From Xiphophorus maculatus (taxonomy: Eukaryota > Chordata > Actinopteri > Cyprinodontiformes > Poeciliidae), in the NCBI RefSeq assembly GCF_002775205.1, contig NC_036464.1:2262501-2326500 (forward strand): 64,000 nt of DNA. The letters run 5' to 3'. Numbering within the stretch: position 1 is the stretch's first letter; each line of letters begins with the position of its first letter. Shown here piece by piece: positions 11,346 through 21,290 of this stretch. The notes under the pieces are model-generated. The model did no database searches. It saw nothing but the letters and a program-made list of their open reading frames with translations, and was not told the DNA's origin. Position numbers and translations under genes: made by a program.

Positions 11346-12100
11346 ATGTCAGGACGGGGAGAACCATTAGGTTCTGTGGTCCAATGAGGAGTATCTGACT
11401 GATTGGTTGGTCGACTGATATGAACTTTGATACATTTTTAAATCTTTAATATCTTTCTTCATAAAATGTTCAAGACAAACAGTTTCTTGTTTCTTTGTAA
11501 CAGAAAACTTACAAAATCATCTAATCTAATTATCCTTGTTTTTCTTGCCAGTCACTGTTTGTCAGAGTAAGTCATAATCAAACCTTTCCCTCCAGCTACG
11601 TAATGGTTTTTCAACGGGACCAGTACCACCAGTCCAGTTGACATGAAACCGTCTCCTTCATAAGTCTCTGGTCTGCTGGATGTGAAGCATAAAGCAGGAA
11701 GGTTGTGACACTTTGGCTGACAGGCAGAAACCATCCGTCCGGTCTCCAGGCTGCCAGTTGGCACGGTTACCATTCATGTAGCAACGGCCTGCAGACAAAA
11801 CAGATCAGGAGAGGAAATTGGATGCCATGATTGGCTGACAGCAGTCACATGACCTGGATCTCTTTTAAGACACTGACAGCTCAGAAGGTTTTATGTATTC
11901 CTCTGTTTACCAGCAGAGCTCACCTTAATCTGACATGGCAGCATGAGATCCAGTATGAAAATAGTCGAGATTCTTTCCAAATGAACATTCACTTTAAGGA
12001 GGAGGGCGTTTCTTCTTCTGGTTTGGAGGTAATGAAATAACTTCAGGGTCAATAAATCAGCTCAGAACCTTTAACAAGAGCAGAGGAGAAACCAGAAAAA
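11346..12100. other. Intergenic stretch
   Basis: No gene, RNA or clear element recognised. Short frames at 11552-12040 show no domain. Confidence 0.4.
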
Positions 12101-12149
12101 GTCTTAATAGAGAATGTCAACTCCAATCAAACTCCAGTTCAATCAATAT

Positions 12150-12760
12150 GTGAACGCCAAGCGGACTGGAGACTGTTTCAAATACAGGAAGTGGACTACA
12201 TTCAGGGTAGATGCAACCAAAACAAACACACTAATCTTGCGCTGGTGCAGTGGTTCCCATAGTGTGGGGCGCGCCCCCTAGGGGGGTGCAGTGCCGTTGC
12301 AGGGGGGCAAAGGAAGTGATGTGGATGAATGGAAGAAAAAAAAACAGTTACACAAAAGTGTTTCACTGTAAAGATGGTTTGTAGTTTGTTTTGTTGTAAC
12401 CTGAAGTGTGAAATAAACTTCAGTGGAGTTTGAAAACAAAATGTGTGTTTAGGTTTATGTCTGGTTGAACGATGTGTGCCATGCTGATTTTTTTTCTTTT
12501 TTAGGGGGGATTTTATTGTAATCCCATAGTGGGAACCACTGGGCTAGTGGGAGGAATGTCTTCAGCCAAAGACGAAAGAAAAATCCTACAATGGTTAAAA
12601 TCTGACGCCTCCATTTTTGTTTCCATTTGGTGAAGAAGGAAGTTGCCTCAGTGTCTTTTTAAAAAGTTTTTGTGTCGTTTCCTTCAGTGGTCCTTGGTGC
12701 AGCGCCCCCACAGGCCGGGAGGGGAACAGTTTGGTTTGACTCAGAGCAGAGAGGAAGAAC
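12150..12760. repeat. Old dispersed repeat, copy A, interrupted by a MITE
   Basis: The left part (GTGAACGCCAAGCGGACTGG, then ACAGGAAGTGGACTAC) and the right part (AGCCAAAGACGAAAGA, AAAATCTGACGCCTCCAT, GTGAAGAAGGAAGTTGC, GCAGCGCCCCCACAGGCCGG) align in order with 62168-62500. Copy A differs by carrying the element at 12248-12541 in its middle. No coding capacity. Confidence 0.8.
12248..12541. mobile_element. hAT-type MITE with terminal inverted repeats
   Basis: Begins CAGTGGTTCCCATAGTG and ends with the matching inverted TATGGG-like terminus, CCCATAGTGGGAACCACTG. The element is about 294 bp. It is flanked by imperfect 8-bp target duplications, CGCTGGTG on the left and GGCTAGTG on the right (6 of 8 match), the length expected for hAT elements. 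It has no transposase. The interior holds a C/G-rich palindrome (GGGGCGCGCCCCCTAGGGGG) and an A-run. Confidence 0.85.
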
Positions 12761-15587
12761 CTCAGCTGGAGGTGGAGCAGATGGTGGAGTTCTGGTTCCA
12801 GTAGAACAAACCTTTAGCTTTGGTGCTCAAAGAACTCTGTTGTGTCAAACTTCAGTTTTCGGCCAAGAAAACTCCTCCATTCCTTCCTTTTTTTAGCTTA
12901 GATTTTATTATTGTATTTAATAAAATCATTCTCTACTGAAATGTCCAGACCCTCCTGTAGTACTGTCACGACCCTGAGGTGGGTTGTGACCCCCATGTTG
13001 AAGACCTCTATATTATAATGTATTTTGTGGATTTTTAAACCCAAAACAAAGATTTTTATTTGCCTTAAGAATATTTGATACTTTCTGTGCTACACTGAGT
13101 TCATCAGATTCTTTATCTAAACACTAACTGTGTAAATGAGAATCTACTCTTTGAAAAACATGCAGAAAAATTACATTTAAATAAAGAAAGTGAAAGAACA
13201 GAGCAGTTAATGGACCAAACACTATCATAAAGCAGCATACACTGTGGACATGTAATCTGTAGTGTGGTCCAACTCTGGCTCTCCTTCATGCACTGAGGGC
13301 ACAGAACCTGTTGCTAAGCCTCTGACCTCAGATCCCCTCCTGGCACCGCTCCGGTATCCGTCAGATTCTCCCGCCTGCAGAATCCAGTAGCAAAGTTCAG
13401 GGTCGGATTAAATATTGCTGGGATGGATATAGATGTCCTGAAGAGGTTCATCCTGAAGGAGATGACGTCCAGAAACCATCCAGGTTGGTTTCCGGTCGTC
13501 GTGTTTCAGGTTGTCTTTCTCCTGATTCTGTTTTGTTGCTTATTTTTTAACTATTTAATCAGATTTCTGTGATTTTTGTCAAAACCTCTCACAGAATTTC
13601 TCCATTATTAATAGTTTGGCCTTGTTTTGGATTACTTGTTCGTTAGTGTGACCTTTGACCTAGAGATGCCAGAGAGGTCCTGACTGTGTAACAGCTGCAG
13701 AAATAGAAACAATCAAGCTGAGCGATCAGAGGAAAACAAACGGCTCCTCTGACAGGATTAGCGGCTCAGTCGGTATTTTCAGCTGCAGGTTGCAGAGCTG
13801 AGAGGCGGAAAGGTGACGCCTGTCTGCCAGCAGCTTCATCTGGCAAATTGTTCACCAGTAAGAAAATCTCCTGTATCAGCAGAGGCTCCTCTGACTGCAG
13901 GTTCTGGCAGAAGGTTCTGGACGTGACCCGAAGGTTTTTTGCAGCTTTGGGTTTCATGCTGACGGTTCAGCGTTAGATAATTCTGCACTGTAAGTTCACA
14001 CAGAATGACGATCAGGCAGGAATCTGGTTGTTTCTGCAGGGATCTAAACAGAACCTGAACCAGAACTGCAGCAGCCTTTGGACCTGATCAGAACCCTGAT
14101 CAGAACCGTGCAGGCCGCTGCAGCGGGCCGTAGAGGTGTGTCTGTGTTTACATCGGGTCGGATCAGGCCTGCTGCCTACGTGATCCGTGGTATGAGGTTT
14201 TCCATTTTCACTTCGGCTCCAGCTGGCAGCGCCGGCAGGAATGTGGGTCACAACCCGACCTTACATAACCCGGGACACACCCCCATGACTCTTCACAAAC
14301 AAGTCCGGTCCTGTTGGTCCGAGGAGGCCGGGCTTGAAACCAGAGGAAGGCCTGCAGCTGGAGGCCCGACTGGCAAAAACTGATGATTCTGGTCGGGTTC
14401 TGCAGGACAGTGCCGGTTAAAAACAAAATGGCTGCTGGAAAAATGAACCTTCAGTCCTGCAGACCCGACCGTCTCCGTTCATTTAGCTGGTTAAAAAGTG
14501 CAGAATTTGTCTTCAGGTTTTTATTTCGATAAATATCAGTGTTTGATGCAGCGTTGCTCTTTTAGCCTGGACTGGATTTTCCTCTCTGCTTCCTAAACTG
14601 AAGCGTCTGGGATTTAAAATCAGACACTTCCAGCTTTTCACAGCAATACATTTGAAATTTAAGTAAACTGAGTCAACAGAAGCGTTTTGTTCCTCTCATG
14701 CAGTCGATTCAACGTTTCATCTGGATGCATCCGATCAGATCCTGTCACAACAACCATCCAGCTGTCTTGTGTCTGATCTCATTAAGCAGCAAGCAGACAG
14801 ACGGACGGCAGGTGTGGCGCCGCCTGAAAAGCTCCAATCAGGTGAGGAATGGAAACACCTGTTCAGGCGCTGATCAGTCCTGAAGGTCGTGGGAAAACGG
14901 CTCATTTTTCTCACACTGGGCTGAACGTGTTCCTGATGAACAGAACCTCTGGTTCTGATGAAACCACAGCAGAGCCTTGCCTGAGTTTCTGGAAACACCC
15001 GGCGGTGTGAGGCGGCAGCAGGACGGACAGTCAGCAGAGAAATCTCCTCTGAACACAGAGAAACTTCTCATTAAACCGATTTCTGACCAATATCTGTTCA
15101 GAAAATAAGAACAGAAATCTCTGGGGCAAAAGTTCTGTTTTTCACGCTGAAGTTCATTTTACGTGGCAGCAGTTATTTGTATGCATTTGAGTAATAATCA
15201 TATAAAATATTTAAATCCTTCCACTAAATTAAAAGTAACACAGTTTCACAGCTGCTGTTTTCTGTTAAATAAGAAATGTAATTATGTTCATATTGGAGGT
15301 TTTTCCATGTTGCATAAAGTAGATGTTGAACTGGTTTAACTGGTGCTGATCCCAGCCTGAGCCCCAGTTGGTCACTGGTCAGCCAGTTTGACCTTCAGGA
15401 AGGTTTTCAGCGTCTCCTCTGTTCACAGATCCCACCTTAACGTCACTTCCTGCAGCCCCACTCCCACAGGACAAACACAGCTGGAACATTCACCCAGACT
15501 TTAAGTAGGACACATTACTCTCCAGACACGTCAGCTGATATCGGAGCAAAGCTGCTGCTTGTGCAAACATCAGGCGATAAGGCAGGG
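12761..15587. other. Intergenic stretch
   Basis: Nearly 3 kb without a convincing gene. 14000-14450 is more GC-rich and has overlapping open frames on both strands (14012-14426), but no domain or splice-supported model. Confidence 0.4.
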
Positions 15588-15632
15588 GCCAGCATCAGGG
15601 GCCAGCATCAGGGGTCAACATCAGGGGTCAAC
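15588..15632. repeat. Short tandem repeat, 13-bp unit
   Basis: GGGGCCAGCATCA is repeated, with the later variant GGGGTCAACATCA; about three to four units. Confidence 0.75.
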
Positions 15633-15862
15633 AGAAACCCCACATGGCTTTCTGGACTTTCACCATAAACACAGAACCTGCCGGGAAAGCAGATGCTTTA
15701 AAGAAAATCCTTACTTTCCCAAAGGTCAAGTCGTTTGTTTTCCTCATTGATCGAACATCAGCGAGTTTCGCTGGGGCTTCATAAGATTCGAATTTAAATT
15801 CAGAACCTTTTACTCCGATCCCCTTAAACCACCTGGATATCCAGCCAGATATTATGGGATGC

Positions 15863-16068
15863 ATTATAATTTATAGTGGATTATAAATTATAGTGGATTA
15901 TAATTTATAGTGGATTATAAATTATAGTGGATTATAATTTATAGTGGATTATAAATTATAGTGGATTATAATTTATAGTGGATTATAAATTATGGTGGAT
16001 TATAATTTATAGTGGATTATAAATTATGGTGGATTATACCTCCAGGTTATAATCCACTATAATTGGTT
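15863..16068. repeat. 17-bp AT-rich tandem array ending in an inverted copy
   Basis: ATTATAATTTATAGTGG alternates with ATTATAAATTATAGTGG for about ten units, so the true period is about 34 bp. After GGATTATACCTCCA the array ends in an inverted copy (GGTTATAATCCACTATAATT). The junction can form a hairpin with a stem near 19 bp. The unit is itself partly palindromic. Confidence 0.9.
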
Positions 16069-16110
16069 GAACTGCTCATCAAACAGACTGAACATCGTCG
16101 CAGGATGCAG

Positions 16111-16175
16111 ACCATTGGTCTAGTCAAAGTCCAGATCTAAATCCTAACCTGTTAAATGATGTGGACTCAGCCTCT
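16111..16175 (+). pseudogene. Tc1-like transposase relic (DDE-motif fragment)
   Basis: The frame starting at 16122 reads SQSPDLNPN, matching the SPDLNPIE signature around the last catalytic acidic region of Tc1/mariner transposases. It then degenerates. Only this short fragment is recognisable. A similar fragment (SQSPDSSLTEML) lies at about 106-145, near the window start. Confidence 0.5.
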
Positions 16176-16772
16176 GTACACTGAGCTGCACTGCCAGTGA
16201 AGTCTGGTTGTGTTAATCAGATATTAATGAAGATATGAATATGTATCTCAGAAAGCAAAGCCTCATCCATCATCCTGCGTTTCTTTGTGTCATGTTTACC
16301 TGGTGAGAGTAGAAAGACGTTCATGGAGGCAGCAGCGCCGCCTCTGTTTACTGACTTCACTTCGTCTCTCCTGGTGAAAACCTGCTGGTGAAACTGGCGC
16401 TGGGAACAAGTGACATTTAACTTCCGCTGAATGTTTCATCATCCGCTCTGCTGAGCGCCTGATGTCTGAATCGCCCAGCAGGGCGACGGATTGTGTGTTT
16501 TACGGTAGATAAGTGGCCAAACCTGTTGGACTCATTTATCTCTCACGATGTGAGGAAAAATCATCTGGTTCTGATGCAGTTCAGTTCAACATGGTTCTGA
16601 AGATCAGTAAAATGGAGAACCAGTTAATGTCGTTTCAGGACGCAGAAGATAAAATTATTGTTAACATTTTATCTGTTCATGGTTTTTTCACCTACAGGAA
16701 TCGTTCAATCAGATCTGATCATTTAAAACTCAAAATGTTTCCTCTGATTTCTAATCCTACTGTGATCCAACA

Positions 16773-16786
16773 GCGACCTCTAGTGG
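16773..16786 (-). promoter_or_regulatory. CTCF-type motif, one mismatch
   Basis: The minus-strand sequence CCACTAGAGGTCGC matches the CTCF core CCASYAGRKGGCRS at 13 of 14 positions. Occupancy is unknown. Confidence 0.35.
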
Positions 16787-16939
16787 TGAGATGGATGCTA
16801 GCAAACCCTGTGAGCCTTCAGGACAGCTTCATCATTTATACACTTTGCAGATAATTTTTTTCTGCTGAAAATTCAGATAGTTTTGAAATTATTATGGAAA
16901 GTGTTGAGATGAATGTTAGCTTGGAAGTTTTTAACAGAC

Positions 16940-17112
16940 CTTTCTATCTATCTTAAAAAAAACTGATGTCTATTTATTTCTCATTTTGTACTATTTATTT
17001 CTTTATCTTTGTATATTATGTATATACACATAACCTGCATCTTAACTCGAGTGGAGCAAATCTCAATCTCATTGTAATCTGCTGATGACAATGACAAATA
17101 AATCTTATCTTA
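16940..17112 (+). mobile_element. 3' end of a LINE- or SINE-like retroelement
   Basis: The sequence runs TCATTTTGTACTATTTATTT, then TCTCAATCTCATTGTAATCT, TGACAATGACAAATAAATC and a terminal (TTATC)n tract. This tail structure is typical of fish non-LTR retroelements. No reverse transcriptase is present. Confidence 0.5.
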
Positions 17113-18211
17113 TCTTAACAGAAAGCTGCAGATTGTCACCATTAAAGTGAACCAGCACTGAGCTTGATCTCTGCTGGCAGCAGGTGACTGTGAAAGAGTT
17201 CAGAACCAACTTGAACCGGGGCCGGACTGGCCACCGGGAGAACCGGGACATTTCCTGATGGGCTGATCCCTCAGGGTCGCTGAGGGGCGGGGCCCAAGGT
17301 TGGGTTGATGTCACAGTTCTTGCTTCAACAGTGTTTGAACGGAACTTCCTTTTTTCCTACCCAGCAGACTCCAGAGCTATTTCAACTCTGCTCCTACTTG
17401 AACACTACTAAAGTAGTCGACGTAAAGTCTTAATTTTCTCAGTTTTTTTGTTCAAAACAGAAGAAAACGCCTGTGATCCATGATGTTCATGTGGGTCACT
17501 CTGGTTTCTGCCGCTATAAAACTCCCACAGACTGTGGGGAAAAGACTTCATCACCCTAGCTTTAGCTTTCTGCTGAAAAATGCCCTGCAGGGATTTGCAT
17601 ACTCAGAAGCATGAATGTAACCAATCACATGTCAATGAGAAAACAACTGAAACATAAAAGTTTCACAATCTTTCTCAGATTTTGGTACCACAACAGCCTT
17701 CTCTCATGTAATGTTTCACAATCTCATACTTTATTATACAAATTCAATAAGATTAATATTCACTAAGTTCACTTACTATATTACAGATTTGATCATAGAG
17801 TTTCCATTTTAGCTTTCCAGAGCAGATCTTAACTCACCCATTGAAATATAAATATTAATGACATTATCTCATTCTTAAATTATTTCCTCATTTTATAATC
17901 AGGTTTCTACCTTCCCTCTATTGTTCACTAATATTATTTGTAACATGTATCTTGGAAAATGTCAGCACAAACGTTGTTACTTTCTCCTCATGACTTGCTG
18001 TTGTTGTTCCATCAGTTACTAAACCAGGACAATCCGACTCTCTTCTTACACCGTTCATGGATTAATCATCTTCCAGACGTTCCCTCAGCCTGACGTTCCT
18101 CCCTCTACTTCCTGATTGAAGCTGGGCAGATCCAACAGCTGCTGAAGGTCAAAGCTGATTGGCTGCAGCATCTCTGCTCTGACTTGTGATCTGCAGAGCA
18201 GAGCTCAACCC
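17113..18211. other. Upstream region of the TRIM gene
   Basis: No coding sequence recognised. AT-rich, with a possible 5' untranslated exon of the TRIM gene that cannot be located from sequence. Confidence 0.35.
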
Positions 18212-18240
18212 AGTTTCTGTTTTCAGGAAGTGAAACTCAC
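18212..18240 (+). promoter_or_regulatory. Facing ISRE/EICE-like sites, or a 3' splice site
   Basis: AGTTTCTGTTTTC (an inverted ISRE-like site) is followed at once by GGAAGTGAAACT (ETS-IRF composite/ISRE-like). The pair ends about 30 bases before the TRIM start codon. The same bases TTTCTGTTTTCAG could instead be the acceptor of a 5'-untranslated intron. The sequence cannot decide between the two. Confidence 0.45.
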
Positions 18241-18265
18241 ACAGTTGCTATGACTGAGAGCAGAA

Positions 18266-19951
18266 ATGGAGCAGAATCAGCTGGACAGAGAAACTTTCTC
18301 CTGTTCCATCTGTCTGGATCTACTGAAGGATCCGGTGACTACTTCCTGTGGACACAGCTACTGCATGAAGTGCATTAGAACCCAGTGGGATGCAGAGGAT
18401 CAGAAGGGAAACCACAGCTGCCCTCAGTGCAGGGAGACCTTCACACCCAGGCCTGTGCTGAAGAAAAACATCATGCTAGCAGCTTTAGTGGAGCAGCTGA
18501 AGAAGACTGGACTCCCAGCTGCTCCTGCTGACCACTGCTATGCTGGACCTGAAGATGTGGCTTGTGATGTCTGTACTGGGAGGAAGCTGAAAGCCTTCAG
18601 GTCCTGTCTGGTCTGTTTGGTTTCCTACTGTAGGAATCACCTCCAACCTCACCTTGATGTCCCTGGACTGAAGAAACACAAGCTGGTGGAGCCGTCCAAG
18701 AACCTCCAGGAGAACATCTGCTCTCAGCATGACGAGGTGATGAAGATGTTCTGCCGCACTGATCAGAAGTGTATTTGTCTTATCTGTTTAATGGAGGAAC
18801 ATAAAGACCACGACATAGTGTTAGCTGCAGCAGAAAGGACTGAGAGGCAGAGAGAGCTGGAGGAGAGACGAGGAAACATCCAGCAGAGAATCCAGGACAG
18901 AGAGAAAGATGTGAAGCTGCTTCAACAGGAGGTGGAGGCCATCAATCACTCTGCTGATAAAACAGTGGAGGACAGTGAGAAGATCTTCAGTGAGCTGATC
19001 CGTCTCCTCCAGAAAAGAAGCTCTGATGTGAAGCAGCAGATCAGATCCCAGCAGGAAACTGAAGTGAGTCGATTCAAAGATGTTCAGGAGAAGCTGGAGC
19101 AGGAGATCACTGAGCTGAAGAGGAAAGACGCTGAGCTGGAGCAGCTCTCACACACAGAGGATCACAACCAGTTTCTCCTCAACTACCCCTCACTGCCAGC
19201 ACTCAGTGAGTCTACACACTCATCCAGCATCAACATCCGTCCTCTGAGACACTTTGAGGACGTGGCAGCAGCTGTGTCAGAGCTCAGAGACTTAATGATG
19301 GACGTCCTGAGAGACTCATGGACAAACATATCACTGATGGTCACTGAAGTGGATTTTCTACTGTCAGAACCAGAACCAGAACCAAAGAGCAGAGCTGGAT
19401 TCTTTAAGTATTCATGTGAAATCACCCTGGATCCAAACACAGCAAACACAAAGCTGATTCTATCAGAGGGGAACAGGAAGGTGGCAGCGATGCATCAACG
19501 TCAGTCTTATCCTACTCATCCAGACAGATTCACCGGATGGCCTCAGGTTCTGGGCAGAGAGAGTCTGACTGGACGCTGTTACTGGGAGGTGGAGTGGACT
19601 GGGAGAGTTCGCTTAGCAGCTGCATACAAGAATATCAGCAGAGCAGGAGGTGGAAATGAATGTGGATTTGGAGGTGATGACAAATCTTGGGCATTAATTT
19701 GTTCACAAACCAGATTACAATTTGGTCATAACAACATCTGGACCTTGGTCTCAGGTCCAGTTCCCTCCAGAGTGGGAGTGTTCCTGGACCATGGAGCAGG
19801 TCTTCTGTCCTTTTACAGCGTCTCTGAATCCATGACTCTGATCCACAGAGTCCAGACCAGATTCACTCAGCCGCTGCTGGCTGGAGTTGCAGTTGGTTCT
19901 GAGTCATCTGCAGAGTTCTGTTCTGTAAACCCAACTAGGTCTTCTCTCTGA
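18266..19951 (+). CDS. TRIM16-like / finTRIM-type E3 ubiquitin ligase (RING, B-box, coiled coil, PRY-SPRY)
   Basis: A 561-aa intronless frame of the large teleost TRIM group often labelled TRIM16-like. Residues 13-55 form a complete C3HC4 RING (C13, C16, C28, H30, C33, C36, C52, C55), so ligase activity is expected. A B-box-1-like zinc region (CDVCTGRKLKAF and following) is followed by a B-box 2 at about 151-183 (ICSQHDEVMKMFCRTDQKC). A coiled coil covers about 185-300. A PRY-SPRY domain runs from about LDPNTAN (388) through WEVEW (440), KSWAL and VGVFLDHGAGLLSFYS to the C terminus. The start is MEQNQLDRETFSC, the usual position for the group, with A at -3. Fish relatives act in innate antiviral sensing and signalling; target specificity is set by the SPRY domain and cannot be predicted here. 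No second TRIM copy is in the window, which is unusual because these genes often cluster. No frameshift or stop: it looks functional. Confidence 0.93.
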   Translation: MEQNQLDRETFSCSICLDLLKDPVTTSCGHSYCMKCIRTQWDAEDQKGNHSCPQCRETFTPRPVLKKNIMLAALVEQLKKTGLPAAPADHCYAGPEDVACDVCTGRKLKAFRSCLVCLVSYCRNHLQPHLDVPGLKKHKLVEPSKNLQENICSQHDEVMKMFCRTDQKCICLICLMEEHKDHDIVLAAAERTERQRELEERRGNIQQRIQDREKDVKLLQQEVEAINHSADKTVEDSEKIFSELIRLLQKRSSDVKQQIRSQQETEVSRFKDVQEKLEQEITELKRKDAELEQLSHTEDHNQFLLNYPSLPALSESTHSSSINIRPLRHFEDVAAAVSELRDLMMDVLRDSWTNISLMVTEVDFLLSEPEPEPKSRAGFFKYSCEITLDPNTANTKLILSEGNRKVAAMHQRQSYPTHPDRFTGWPQVLGRESLTGRCYWEVEWTGRVRLAAAYKNISRAGGGNECGFGGDDKSWALICSQTRLQFGHNNIWTLVSGPVPSRVGVFLDHGAGLLSFYSVSESMTLIHRVQTRFTQPLLAGVAVGSESSAEFCSVNPTRSSL

Positions 19952-20282
19952 TTGTTGATCAGGGTTCATGGTTCTGAAGTTTCTGCGCTGTTGTTCTGTT
20001 CATCTTTTGGTGTTTCTTTCATTCTTAAATGTCAGAAATATTTTTTTCATGAGAATCTGAACGTCTCTGGGCTCCAACAGCGTAGTTTTAATATTTGTAT
20101 TGATGTATTAAATGTTCCGGTTTCTCTTCCTCTGATCTGCAGAAAAAATGTTCTTCTTGTTTAAATCAGTTGAGACTGAAGTGAACTGAACTTCCTTCTG
20201 TTTTCTTTATTGTGATTAAAAGAAGAAACTAAAACTAACATCAACCTAGAACTGATTCTGTTTTCTATGATTTAGATAGGAA

Positions 20283-20324
20283 AATAAATGTCTAGTTTTG
20301 TTTCTTTTGGCTTTCTTCAATAAA
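20283..20324 (+). terminator. Candidate polyadenylation signals of the TRIM gene
   Basis: Two AATAAA hexamers (20283-20288 and 20319-20324) lie about 330-370 bases after the TRIM stop codon. Confidence 0.45.
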
Positions 20325-20899
20325 ACAACTTGTTTACAGAGAAATTTGAAATTTATTCTCTTTGTTTTCACAGTATATTGTGAGTTTTTTCATTTAAAGT
20401 GCAGAAATATTTCTATCAGAGTCTCATGTGATGCTGGAGAAGACAAGCTGCTCACTAAGCCCAACTCACATCATGGATCTTCAAGTCATCCATAAAGTGC
20501 AATGTGCACTTACAAACTTTCTCCAGCTGGGGGCAGCAGAGATTCTTGAGTGTAGAACAAGAAGCTGCAGCTTCGTGAAGAAGGAGATTTGAGTCCAACA
20601 ATAGGATACCAGGAAGAAGAACTTTCTGTTGATCTCAGGAAAGTTCTGGTTCTGCTGCAGGCGGTCTTTGGTTTAATTGGCCATCAAAGAACAGAACAGA
20701 TAAATATTTCTGTGAATATTTGCTCTAAGAGTGTTGAACCTCAGCAGAGAAAATGACCACGAGCTTCCAGGAGAGATTTACTGTCGGCTGTCAGGCCAAC
20801 ATTGTAACTTTGCTTTTCTACTCTGGAGTAAAAAACAAAGTTTAGCTTTTATAAGTATAATTTTAAAACTTTGTGACCCACCTGTAGATAATCCACTGG
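20325..20899. other. Intergenic stretch
   Basis: No gene recognised; short open frames only. CAGCTGGGGGCAGCAG at 20525 is a weak CTCF-like sequence. Confidence 0.4.
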
Positions 20900-20904
20900 G
20901 ATGT

Positions 20905-21290
20905 GGAATCGAACCTTGCAGAACCTGTCAGTCAGTCACACTCAATGTTCTAATGGTGGAAAAACAACTTAATATTACAAGAAAAACATGATGCTAACTA
21001 GCCTTAGCATTCACAACAGATTCTGCTGACTGGGAGAAGCTGCAGTGTAGCAGAGAGAAGGAGGAGGGATGAGCATCGCCACATGAAGGATGATTGACAG
21101 CACTAAGACCCGCCTCCAGACTCTGATTGGTTGTTTCTAGTTAGCAGTAGGAGAAGGAAGATCACCTCAGTTTGTTTGACAGATTGTCTTTGTCATAACA
21201 AACTTCCATGACATGGTGACAATTTCTATAAATACATAAAAAAAGTTTTATACCAGCTACATACTGCAGCTGTAGGCCTGGTCTTACATT
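20905..21290 (-). mobile_element. Nonautonomous fish repeat, reverse-oriented copy
   Basis: Read on the minus strand it runs AGCTGCAGTATGTAGCTGGT, then GTCACCATGTCATGG, CAACCAATCAGAGTCTGGAG and TGCTGTCAATCATCC. This follows the order of the element at 54420-54868 (CCAATCAGAGCCAGGAGG, then TTGATTGACACC in its opposite orientation). It is an old copy with no open frame. Confidence 0.55.
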
